From Saprospiraceae bacterium UBA1994 (GTDB taxonomy: Bacteria; Bacteroidota; Bacteroidia; Chitinophagales; Saprospiraceae), in NCBI GenBank assembly GCA_002335865.1, contig DDCY01000029.1:1-64000 (forward strand): a stretch of 64,000 bases of DNA. The letters are read 5' to 3'. Under the pieces are notes generated by a model that was not told where the DNA came from, searched no databases, and saw nothing but the letters and a program-made list of their open reading frames with translations. The position numbers were made by a program, and so were the translations under genes. Below, in pieces: positions 37,287 to 46,151 of this stretch. How positions within the stretch are numbered: position 1 is the first letter of the stretch; each line of letters begins with the position of its first letter.

Positions 37287-39920
37287 ATGCCCAAACTAAG
37301 AGGCATAGCGACAATACTATACATCATAGGGCTTCTACTAATTACGGCCTCTACAGCCCATACACAGTCCTTATCTTTACTTTATACACCTAGTTACGGA
37401 GATACTACTATTATTGCTTTTCTGGGTGATATAGAGCGTAATACTGGTGTTTCCCTTAGCTATAGTACGTCACAGTTTGATGCATATAGCAGAGTAGAGT
37501 TAGCACGCAAAACATTCACAACAGAAGAAGTGCTGCGAACATTATTTAGCAAATATAAAGTTATACTTACCGAGCGTCCCAACAAGAAGATAATTGTTTC
37601 AGTCAATGATTACATCATAAATACCAAGTACTTCACAACTAATGGCTACATATTAGATTCTGATAGCGGAGAGAAACTTTACGGCGCAGCGATTTATCAT
37701 ATGGGTAAGGATAGAGGTACTTATAGCAATACGGAAGGATTTTATAGTATTTCTAATATACAGAAAGGTGATGTATTGCGAGTCAGTTACATTGGTTATC
37801 GTGATGAATTTATTAGTGTAGATACTTCCTTTCTCCAAGTGCACTTATCAGCAGATCTCGAAGTGTCTACTATAATCATTACTCAAGCACCCAATAGTAT
37901 TAATCCAAGTACAGGAGGAGATGTCATAGATCTCAATAGTGCAAGTGCCAAAGTGAATATATTGGGTGAAAAAGATCTCATACATATGGCTCGACAAAAG
38001 GCAGGTGTATATTCTGGTAGTGAAGGTCTCGGAGGCTTGATAGTTAGAGGCGGTTCGCCAGATCAAAACCTTATGCTATTGGAGGGTATACCTATGTATG
38101 CTACTAATCATATGGCTGATATATCATCGATATTTATGGAGGAAGCTACGAGAGATGCACAGCTAATCAAGGGTGGATTTCCATCAAGATATAGTGGTAG
38201 ATTGAGTAGTGTATTAGAGGTCAATCTTAAGGATGGTAATCAGGAACGAGTGAAAGGAAGTGTCTCAGCAGGGTTACCAGGATTTAAAGCCTTTTTGCAA
38301 GGCCCAATTTCGGATAAATCAACACTTCTGATTGGCGGTAGGCTTTCTTGGGTCAATTTCTATATAGATTCTTTGATAGATAAGTTCACGGTGTTCGATG
38401 ATGTTGATTTGAATTTTCATGACTTTGTTGCCAAGTATACCTATAGATTTAGCAATACTTCTTCATTTTCGATCAGTGGGTATAAAGGAGGCGATAAATT
38501 AGAGTTGGAAAAGAATCAAACGCTACCCAATGATAACGGAGGATCATTTAATAGCCAAGAGCAGACTAGTTTCGGTTGGGGAAACGAGCTTCTAAGCGCA
38601 AGATTTTCCATGGTTATTTCACCAAAGCTATTTTTGAATGTTAATGCAGGGGTATTAGATTATGATTATCGGTCAAAAGCTGCTTATACTTTTGTTAATG
38701 TAGAAGGTGGGCAAGTAATAAAAGAAGACAATAGAAATGTAATTACTGATAGTGGTATAGTAAATCTGATAGGGGGTATTGGCTTCGATTATTTTCTTAA
38801 TTCATCCCATAAGATTAAGTTAGGTGTTGGATACAATCACCATAGATTTAGTCCTAAGATTGAGCAAAATTTTGTAGATGACATAGATGACCCAAGTATC
38901 GATCCTGATAGTATTACTGTATGTAATGAGGTTTCTTTATTCATAGAAGATACTTATACGCCAAATAAAAGGATGCAGATATATGGAGGACTTAATTATA
39001 CACACTTTGGTGTGAGAGGTGTTGGGTTTAATTATTTTCAGCCACGTATCAAAGTAAGTATCCAACCACAAAGAGATATAAGTTTAAGTTTTACAGGGAG
39101 TCGTATGGTCCAGTTTGTTCACCTATTAGTCAATAATGGGTTGGGTTTGCCCTCAGATTTATGGGTCCCTAGTACGGATGAAATAATGCCTGAAATCAGT
39201 GATCAATTTGGACTTACTTTGCGTACGGAATTGGAGTATGATCATGTCTTTACTTTAGGGGGATATATCAAAAGACAGCAAAATGTAATTCTCTATCGCA
39301 ATCCTCAAGATCTATATTCAAACATATTAAATGATGCTAGTTCAGAACTTAATTTTATCAGTGATCGAGATTGGGAGCGTAAAATAGAAGTAGGAAATCG
39401 GAACATCTCAGGCTTGGAAGTGAGTTTACAAAAAGCTAATGGCCCTTGGCAGTACAATATGAGTTATACAAAATCTAACGCGGAGAATAGATTTGAAAAT
39501 CTAAATCAAGGGAAGGCTTTTGCAGATCGTTATGATCGTCCTCATGATGTTAATCTAAGTTTGTCATATAAGATAAACTCTAAGTGGGATGTAGGGGCAC
39601 AATGGGTCTATGGCAGTGGTTTTACATTTACACTCAAACTTATAGAGATAAAGATACCGGATGGTCCCACTGTTCTTACAACTGACGAACTCAATAATTA
39701 CAGGATGCCAGCTTATCATCATCTTGATTTGATAGCTAATTATGATAATACTTCAGATGGACTTGGATGGAAAGTAAGCTTTGGAGTATACAATATTTAC
39801 AATAGATATAATCCATACTTTATTTATGGCTTTGAGGATAGTATAGGTAATCGTCGAATTTTCAAAAAATTGAGTTTATTTCCAATTTATCCTCATTTCA
39901 ATACTACTTATAGTTTTTAG
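37287..39920 (+). CDS. TonB-dependent receptor with N-terminal STN domain
   Basis: An 877-residue outer-membrane protein. Signal peptide (about 1-27, ending AHTQ), STN domain (about 35-110) for signalling to FecR, carboxypeptidase-regulatory-like domain (about 118-195), plug (about 215-320; LIVRGGSPDQNLMLLEGIPMY) and a beta-barrel ending NTTYSF. There is no SusD partner; instead a DUF4249 lipoprotein follows. The substrate cannot be read from the sequence; related loci are known for peptides or metal complexes as well as glycans. Confidence 0.93.
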   Translation: MPKLRGIATILYIIGLLLITASTAHTQSLSLLYTPSYGDTTIIAFLGDIERNTGVSLSYSTSQFDAYSRVELARKTFTTEEVLRTLFSKYKVILTERPNKKIIVSVNDYIINTKYFTTNGYILDSDSGEKLYGAAIYHMGKDRGTYSNTEGFYSISNIQKGDVLRVSYIGYRDEFISVDTSFLQVHLSADLEVSTIIITQAPNSINPSTGGDVIDLNSASAKVNILGEKDLIHMARQKAGVYSGSEGLGGLIVRGGSPDQNLMLLEGIPMYATNHMADISSIFMEEATRDAQLIKGGFPSRYSGRLSSVLEVNLKDGNQERVKGSVSAGLPGFKAFLQGPISDKSTLLIGGRLSWVNFYIDSLIDKFTVFDDVDLNFHDFVAKYTYRFSNTSSFSISGYKGGDKLELEKNQTLPNDNGGSFNSQEQTSFGWGNELLSARFSMVISPKLFLNVNAGVLDYDYRSKAAYTFVNVEGGQVIKEDNRNVITDSGIVNLIGGIGFDYFLNSSHKIKLGVGYNHHRFSPKIEQNFVDDIDDPSIDPDSITVCNEVSLFIEDTYTPNKRMQIYGGLNYTHFGVRGVGFNYFQPRIKVSIQPQRDISLSFTGSRMVQFVHLLVNNGLGLPSDLWVPSTDEIMPEISDQFGLTLRTELEYDHVFTLGGYIKRQQNVILYRNPQDLYSNILNDASSELNFISDRDWERKIEVGNRNISGLEVSLQKANGPWQYNMSYTKSNAENRFENLNQGKAFADRYDRPHDVNLSLSYKINSKWDVGAQWVYGSGFTFTLKLIEIKIPDGPTVLTTDELNNYRMPAYHHLDLIANYDNTSDGLGWKVSFGVYNIYNRYNPYFIYGFEDSIGNRRIFKKLSLFPIYPHFNTTYSF

Positions 39921-40307
39921 ATCCATCTCATTTCTACTTGTATTTTACATATTAGAGAAATATTATTGAAGAAAGAATTATATTATCCTACCGACGCGAA
40001 TGAATATGAGGTATGTGGTCATAGATTATCTTTTTTGGAATCTTACCAATTGTGTTACCATTAGCAGATCATTTAGTGACACAATTTAATTGATTATAAA
40101 GTTTTCGGCAGCCAATCGGCATTTTCTAACTTAGAGCTCAATTAAGTAATTACGACATTAAGCTTTGATTATTTTGATACACGCATACTATAATTCTGTA
40201 TAAATGTTTGTTGGTTTATTGTTTTAAAATTTAATTTTGATTGGCTGTACTTATAGTTGAGCTTTGATTATCAGTGGGTTATGTTTATCTTTACACGATA
40301 TTAAGAG
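39921..40307 (+). other. Intergenic region between receptor and DUF4249 genes
   Basis: These 387 bases lack a gene. They contain an inverted repeat at 40048-40086 (AATTGTGT and ACACAATT around a 23-base loop), which may be a weak terminator, and the promoter at 40263-40293 described separately. So the DUF4249 gene need not depend on read-through from the receptor. Confidence 0.5.
40263..40293 (+). promoter_or_regulatory. Bacteroidota-type promoter of the DUF4249 gene
   Basis: TTTG at 40263-40266, 19-base spacer, then TATCTTTA at 40286-40293. This matches the Bacteroidota consensus TTTG-N19-TAnnTTTG except for the last base. The start codon at 40308 lies 14 bases downstream, leaving a very short leader. 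Confidence 0.7.
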
Positions 40308-41210
40308 ATGTTAAAAATACTTACTTATATACCGCTCATTCTATTTACTTTCTTTTTCACTTCTTGTGAAGAGGAAATAGTCATTGAATATATTGATGTA
40401 GAAAAATATGTTGTTGTAAATTCAACCTTCAGTCCTAACAAAGAGTTTGAAGTCAATCTGAGTTATTCTAAAAATGTTTTGGACCAGGTTGCATCAGATC
40501 AATGGATAGAACATGCAGAAATCAAAGTCTTAAGAGGAGACGGAGTGTATCTCTTTACCCCAGAGTATGTTGGTGAGGGTAATTATAAGGCCTCAACTTT
40601 TCCTATCGAAAATCAGGTTTACAGAATAGAAATAAAGGTCGAAGGATACCCATTGATTTCCGCTTCAAGCAGGGTACCTACTCAAGCAATAGTGAAAAAT
40701 GTAACTTCTACTAATATTGCTCAAGATGGCAATGGAGCGGTAAAGGTAGATTTCGAAATACAAGATTCTGAAGATATTGACAACTATTATATCTGGGAAG
40801 TGCTGTTAGGTCAACATACTAGTGATAATCCTGCTTTTAATCCAGCGTTAGTTTTGGATGGAATACAAACTCTAGGACCAAGTGAATCTGTACAAAATAA
40901 TGGTAAGTGGTCTAAATTGTTTATTCAAGAATTGGATCTAACATCTGGAATATCTTTCTTATCATTTCATGATCGTGCGGTAACAAATCCAGATGATCCT
41001 GGCCAAGTTTTACAGGAGACAGAAGCTTATTTAAAAGTAATAAGTGCTTCTTCAGATTACTATAAAAACCTGCTCAGTATTGTTGAACTTGAGAACAAAG
41101 GGCAAAATCCTGGTAATAGTAGCGTAATATTATCTTCTGAATATCACAGTAATATCGAAGGTGGCTTTGGAATCTTTGCAGGATATAATGAGCAACTTAT
41201 AAAACTCTAA
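40308..41210 (+). CDS. DUF4249-family surface lipoprotein
   Basis: A 300-residue lipoprotein with Cys20 in FFTSC followed by E-E-E-I, an acidic signal for surface export. The N-terminal Ig-like part (VVVNSTFSPNKEFEVNLSYSKN) and the later DIDNYYIWEV and YKNLLSIVELE segments fit DUF4249 proteins, which partner TonB receptors that lack SusD. The C-terminus ends N-x-E-G-G-F-G-I-F-A-G-Y, typical of the family. It probably sits on the receptor at the cell surface. It has its own promoter. Confidence 0.88.
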   Translation: MLKILTYIPLILFTFFFTSCEEEIVIEYIDVEKYVVVNSTFSPNKEFEVNLSYSKNVLDQVASDQWIEHAEIKVLRGDGVYLFTPEYVGEGNYKASTFPIENQVYRIEIKVEGYPLISASSRVPTQAIVKNVTSTNIAQDGNGAVKVDFEIQDSEDIDNYYIWEVLLGQHTSDNPAFNPALVLDGIQTLGPSESVQNNGKWSKLFIQELDLTSGISFLSFHDRAVTNPDDPGQVLQETEAYLKVISASSDYYKNLLSIVELENKGQNPGNSSVILSSEYHSNIEGGFGIFAGYNEQLIKL

Positions 41211-41246
41211 CATCTCATAACTTTTTACTCTCAATTATTTTACTTT

Positions 41247-41681
41247 ATGTATACTCGATTGATTGAGTTTGCCACTCCAGATTTTGATATGGCACTTAAG
41301 CTTAGAGATCTAGTCCTTCGTAAGCCACTGAACATGGAATTTTATTCTGATGATATATCTAAAGAATACGATTCGTATCATTTGGCATATTTTGATGATA
41401 ACGATTATCTTGTTGGTATTCTTATTCTCAAACCTCTAAATGAGAATGTGCTTAAGATGAGACAAGTAGCAGTTAGTCCAAAATGTCAAGGTCAGGGAAT
41501 AGGAACTTATTTAGTCAGATCCGCAGAATCTTTAGCCGTAAATGAGGGCTATACTCAATTTGAATTGAACGCTAGAGAAAATGCAGTAAGGTTTTATAAG
41601 CGAATGGATTATGAGACTGTCGGAAATAAATTTGATGAAGTAGGCATTTCTCATTACAAAATGAAGAAAAAACTGTCTTGA
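41247..41681 (+). CDS. GNAT-family N-acetyltransferase
   Basis: A 144-residue single-domain GNAT protein. The acetyl-CoA-binding motif A is visible as RQVAVSPKCQGQGIGTYLVR (about 71-90), followed by ELNARENAVRFYKRMDYE, typical of motif B. The acceptor is unknown; protein, small-molecule or antibiotic amines are all possible. It starts 36 bp after the DUF4249 gene and may be cotranscribed. Confidence 0.9.
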   Translation: MYTRLIEFATPDFDMALKLRDLVLRKPLNMEFYSDDISKEYDSYHLAYFDDNDYLVGILILKPLNENVLKMRQVAVSPKCQGQGIGTYLVRSAESLAVNEGYTQFELNARENAVRFYKRMDYETVGNKFDEVGISHYKMKKKLS

Positions 41682-41770
41682 ATAGTTCATTTTGATAAAG
41701 GGGCACCATTATGTTACATAAGTTTACAAATAAAAGCTTAATTTTTGATCTTAATTATAATGTGTAAACT

Positions 41771-44700
41771 ATGACTATTAGATCAACCATAAAGCGTATC
41801 AGTAGAATTTATACTTCGCTGTTCTTTCTCTTATTTCTCTTATCAAATACTTCTTTCGCACAATCTCCAGAACAAATACTACTTAGTCAATTGGATCAAG
41901 TCAGTAAGCTTACTATTGATGATCTCATTGTTACGGATGATTATACCTCTAAGGGAATCAGACATATCTATGCAAAAAGATCAATAGCAAAGCTAGAAAT
42001 TTATAACTCTTATGCAGCAATTCATTTAATCAATGGAAAAAATATTAGAGTTGATAATACGCTTCATCCATTCTTATCATATTCTGACATTACCAATAGA
42101 ATATTATTGGATCCTAAATCTATTTTGATAAAAATGGCGAATAGAGATAGTGTGGAAAGTCAAAGTATTAAAATTATTTCCTCTACATCTGAACCAAATA
42201 AAAATACGATATTCAATGCCCCTTCAATTGCTTTTAATGAAGTTAATGTAGAACTAAAATTGTATCTTTTAAATAAAGATGATCTTAGATATGTATGGAG
42301 TATCGAAATCGATGAAAAGCAGTCTGGTAATTGGAAAAATTACTTCATCGATACAGAAACTGGCGATGTACTTTATGAAGATAATTGGACGGTAGAATGC
42401 AATTTAGGTCATGAGGGTCATTCTCATCATGAGCATAACACAAAAAATAGTAGTTCCGTCAATGCTGCTTTGTTGATGACGACAGATAGCAGTTACAATG
42501 TCTTTGCTTATCCAATAGAAAGTCCTAATCATGGCTCGAGATCTTATGAAGAGAAACCATGGCTTGATAATCTCGTAGCGTCGCCTAATGGGTGGCATCA
42601 GATTAACGGTACTGAGTATACAGTGACTAGAGGAAACAATGTAGATGCATACTTAGATGATGATTCTTCCAACTCTCCTACAAATGGAGATGCAGCTAGG
42701 GCAGATGGGGGTGTAAATCTCGAATTTGATTTTGCATGGGATGAAGATACCCCCCCTGGTGATTTACCATTACCGGCGATTACTAATTTGTTTTACTGGA
42801 ATAATATCATTCACGATATGTGGTATAACTATGGCTTTGATGAAGCTTCTGGTAACTTCCAAGAAGAGAACAATAATGGAATGGGAGGTCTTGAAGGTGA
42901 CTACGTTAGAGCAGAAGCTCAGGATGGTGCTGGTACATGTAATGCTAATATGGCTACACCACCTGATGGAAGTAGACCTCGTATGCAGATGTTTTTATGC
43001 AATTCTAGAGATGGCGATCTTGATAATGCTGTGATTGCACATGAATACGGACATGGTATATCTAATCGACTTACGGGTGGTCCAGCTGCATCTGGCTGTC
43101 TAGGCAACCAAGAACAAATGGGAGAAGGGTGGTCAGATTGGTTTGGTCTTATGATGACGATAGAAGCAGGAGATACCGAAACGGATAACCGTCCGATAGG
43201 TACATATTTATTTGGTCAACCTATTGATGGTGCTGGGATTAGACCGTATCCATATACTACAGATATGGCAGTGAATCCTATGACATATGCATCATCATTT
43301 AGCGGAGTATCTGTGCCTCATGGACTAGGCTCTGTTTGGTGTACCATGCTCTGGGATATGACATGGATGATGGTCGATGAGTATGGCTTTGATTCCGATT
43401 TGTACGATGGAACTGGAGGTAATAATATGGCGATGGAATTAGTAATAGAGGCTCTCAAATTGCAGCCCTGTAGTCCGGGATTTGTAGATGGTAGAGATGC
43501 TATCATAGCAGCGGATGAGGCTATCAATGGTGGCGCTAATGTCTGTATGATATGGGAGGTATTTGCTAATAGAGGTCTAGGTTATTCTGCCTCGCAAGGA
43601 AGCAGTTCTAGTAGATCAGATGGCACCGAAGCTTTTGATCTCCCACCTACTTGTACTCTTGAGCTCATAAAAATAGCAGATGTAAGCCAAGTATCGGCAG
43701 GTAGTTCGATAGAATATACTCTTACATCAACTAACTACCATGTAGCTGATCAAACTAGTCTTGTGGTAACAGACTCAATACCTGATAATACTATGTTTGT
43801 ATCTGCCGATAATGGTGGATCTGAATCTGGTGGAGTAGTATCCTGGGATCCAGTTTCATTAGATATTGATCAAGTAATAACATATAGTTTCATAGTATCC
43901 GTGGATAATGATATTGACCCAGTGGTAGATGATGTATTTGATGATATGGAGAATGGAACTTTAAATTGGGCTTTGTCCTCATCAGGAAGTACTAGTTGGA
44001 TTCTACAAAGTACAACTACAGCCAGCGGCAATAATACTTGGTTTGCTAATGACGGGTCTTCGCCAGGAGGTGCATCATTACAATATGCATTTAATCTTGG
44101 AATGGGTAATAATAGTCAGTTGACATTTACTCATTGGTATGATACAGAGGCGACATGGGATGGTGGAGTAGTAGAAATTTCTGTCGATAATGGCAAGACT
44201 TGGAATGATCTAGGAGATAATTTTATTGCGAATGGATATAATAGTCTGATATTTAATAGTAGGCCAGGATTTAGTGGAAATAGTGGTGGATTTATTATTT
44301 CTGAAATCGACTTGTCTGATTACGATGGACAGGTAGGAATCGTGAAATTTGAAATGAATTGTGATGCTGCAGTTGGAGGTAATGGATGGTTTATTGATGA
44401 TGTTTTTATTGAAAATCTTAATCGGTATATTCCAAATATTGCTACTTCAATAACCGACCAATTTGAAGCTACGGGTGTTCTTGATTTTCCTACAAAAGTT
44501 TTAATTGGCCCTAATGATTTTGTTGTTAGCGGAAGTTCAACTGATGTTCAATGTTTGGGTAATGATGGTACAGCCATGGTCATACCGAGTGGTGGTTCAG
44601 GAAGTTATACTTATTTGTGGTCAACGGGTGAGGAAACTATTTCAATATCGAATTTGAGTTCGGGTACTTATTTTGTCGATGTTGATGATGGCTCACTGAC

Positions 44701-45916
44701 GAGAAGAAAATACTTTTTTATCACAGGACCTCAAGCTTTGGTGGCTGATGTATCAACTCAAAACGCACTAGGCGGAGCTAATGGTTCTGCAATTGCAACT
44801 CCATCAGAGGGACTCGCACCCTACAGTTACTTATGGTCTACCGGTGCCGATACAGAATCTATATCCGGATTGGCGGCAGGCACTTATGAACTTACAGTTA
44901 CCGACTCTAACTTGTGTGAGGACAACAAAATTTTTACGATTATAGATCCTGTGGAAGAATGTCTTGATCGATCATTTCTAATAGAAGTTCAACTTGATCA
45001 ATATCCAGAGCAAGTCTCATATGAAATATCTGATGATGAAGGAAATATAGTAGCCTCGATGTCTTTTGATGGATTTAGTAATGGTGCATATTTCACTGAT
45101 GTCATATGCCTGCCTAATGATTGCTATACTTTGACGGTCAGTGATTCTTTTGGTGATGGTTTATGTGCTTCTTACAGTACTCCTCAGGGCTACATAATAT
45201 TTAAGGATTTTGTTTCTGACGTTATATTATTTGATGAATGTGATTTCACAATAGCAACAAAAGACTTTTGTGTAGGACCACTTTCTGCAGAAGTAGCAGG
45301 TATATATCCTAGTTGTCCAGAAGTTGCTGATGGCATCATTACAGTTGTTCCCAGCGCTGGAGAATATACTTATACATATAATTGGTCCAATGGTGCTAAT
45401 ACGGCATCTGTAGATAATCTCTTAGCAGGAGATTATCAAGTTACTGTTTCGGATGGTTTGGATCAATTGATACTGGATTATACACTTATTAATGGTAACT
45501 CCATAGTATTTACTGCATCTAATGAAGGTTTAGGATCCTTAAGAGCTGCCGCAGCCAATGGCTGTTCTATGGATACGATTTCATTTGATCCGGGATTAAT
45601 TGGTGATACAATATATCTAACAAGTGAAATACTGATAGATAAAATAGTCCATATCGAGGGAATGACAACATTCAGTACGTATATAAGTGGGAGTGAGCAA
45701 AATATCATATTCCAAGTAGCGGTTATTGGAGTGCTGAGCATAGAATCTATGAGACTTCTAGATGGAAATGCAGCTTCCAATGGGGGCGCTATTTATAATC
45801 AAGGACAAGTTATTTTGAAAGACCTCGTTCTAGAGACTAATACCGAAAATGGAATACCTAGAGCCATTTCTGGAGAGGGTAGTGTCTTGATCAAAGGTGA
45901 TGTGAAAATAAAATAA
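41771..45916 (+). CDS. Secreted M36 (fungalysin) metalloprotease with SprB repeats
   Basis: A 1381-residue protein with a signal peptide ending SFAQ (about 1-34). A FTP/PepSY-type propeptide (about 40-215) precedes the M36 catalytic domain with zinc motif IAHEYGHGISNRL (His424, Glu425, His428) and the likely third ligand Glu452 in MGEGWSD. After it come a DUF11-like domain (about 635-720), a MAM/immune-inhibitor-like sandwich, three SprB-type repeats (YLWSTG, AGTY) and a beta-helix-like end (GSLRAAAANGC). It should degrade extracellular protein. Unlike the second M36 protein here, no T9SS sorting domain is recognisable at the C-terminus (VLIKGDVKIK). Confidence 0.92.
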   Translation: MTIRSTIKRISRIYTSLFFLLFLLSNTSFAQSPEQILLSQLDQVSKLTIDDLIVTDDYTSKGIRHIYAKRSIAKLEIYNSYAAIHLINGKNIRVDNTLHPFLSYSDITNRILLDPKSILIKMANRDSVESQSIKIISSTSEPNKNTIFNAPSIAFNEVNVELKLYLLNKDDLRYVWSIEIDEKQSGNWKNYFIDTETGDVLYEDNWTVECNLGHEGHSHHEHNTKNSSSVNAALLMTTDSSYNVFAYPIESPNHGSRSYEEKPWLDNLVASPNGWHQINGTEYTVTRGNNVDAYLDDDSSNSPTNGDAARADGGVNLEFDFAWDEDTPPGDLPLPAITNLFYWNNIIHDMWYNYGFDEASGNFQEENNNGMGGLEGDYVRAEAQDGAGTCNANMATPPDGSRPRMQMFLCNSRDGDLDNAVIAHEYGHGISNRLTGGPAASGCLGNQEQMGEGWSDWFGLMMTIEAGDTETDNRPIGTYLFGQPIDGAGIRPYPYTTDMAVNPMTYASSFSGVSVPHGLGSVWCTMLWDMTWMMVDEYGFDSDLYDGTGGNNMAMELVIEALKLQPCSPGFVDGRDAIIAADEAINGGANVCMIWEVFANRGLGYSASQGSSSSRSDGTEAFDLPPTCTLELIKIADVSQVSAGSSIEYTLTSTNYHVADQTSLVVTDSIPDNTMFVSADNGGSESGGVVSWDPVSLDIDQVITYSFIVSVDNDIDPVVDDVFDDMENGTLNWALSSSGSTSWILQSTTTASGNNTWFANDGSSPGGASLQYAFNLGMGNNSQLTFTHWYDTEATWDGGVVEISVDNGKTWNDLGDNFIANGYNSLIFNSRPGFSGNSGGFIISEIDLSDYDGQVGIVKFEMNCDAAVGGNGWFIDDVFIENLNRYIPNIATSITDQFEATGVLDFPTKVLIGPNDFVVSGSSTDVQCLGNDGTAMVIPSGGSGSYTYLWSTGEETISISNLSSGTYFVDVDDGSLTRRKYFFITGPQALVADVSTQNALGGANGSAIATPSEGLAPYSYLWSTGADTESISGLAAGTYELTVTDSNLCEDNKIFTIIDPVEECLDRSFLIEVQLDQYPEQVSYEISDDEGNIVASMSFDGFSNGAYFTDVICLPNDCYTLTVSDSFGDGLCASYSTPQGYIIFKDFVSDVILFDECDFTIATKDFCVGPLSAEVAGIYPSCPEVADGIITVVPSAGEYTYTYNWSNGANTASVDNLLAGDYQVTVSDGLDQLILDYTLINGNSIVFTASNEGLGSLRAAAANGCSMDTISFDPGLIGDTIYLTSEILIDKIVHIEGMTTFSTYISGSEQNIIFQVAVIGVLSIESMRLLDGNAASNGGAIYNQGQVILKDLVLETNTENGIPRAISGEGSVLIKGDVKIK

Positions 45917-46151
45917 GGATAAAGAGGATTTATGAATTGAACATCCAATAATGAATTACATCATATTTTTGTTTATTCATCCTTAATCTTTGGCTAAGAT
46001 ATCTGTCATGAATATAGGTTCTACACTTATTTATGGATTGGGTAGGAGTGTTATGGCAGTCTTATTTATTGCTAGTACTTACAACTTATCATATTCGTTG
46101 CATTCGAATGATAAATATTCAATCATGGGGAGTAAACTTTTACTGATAAAA

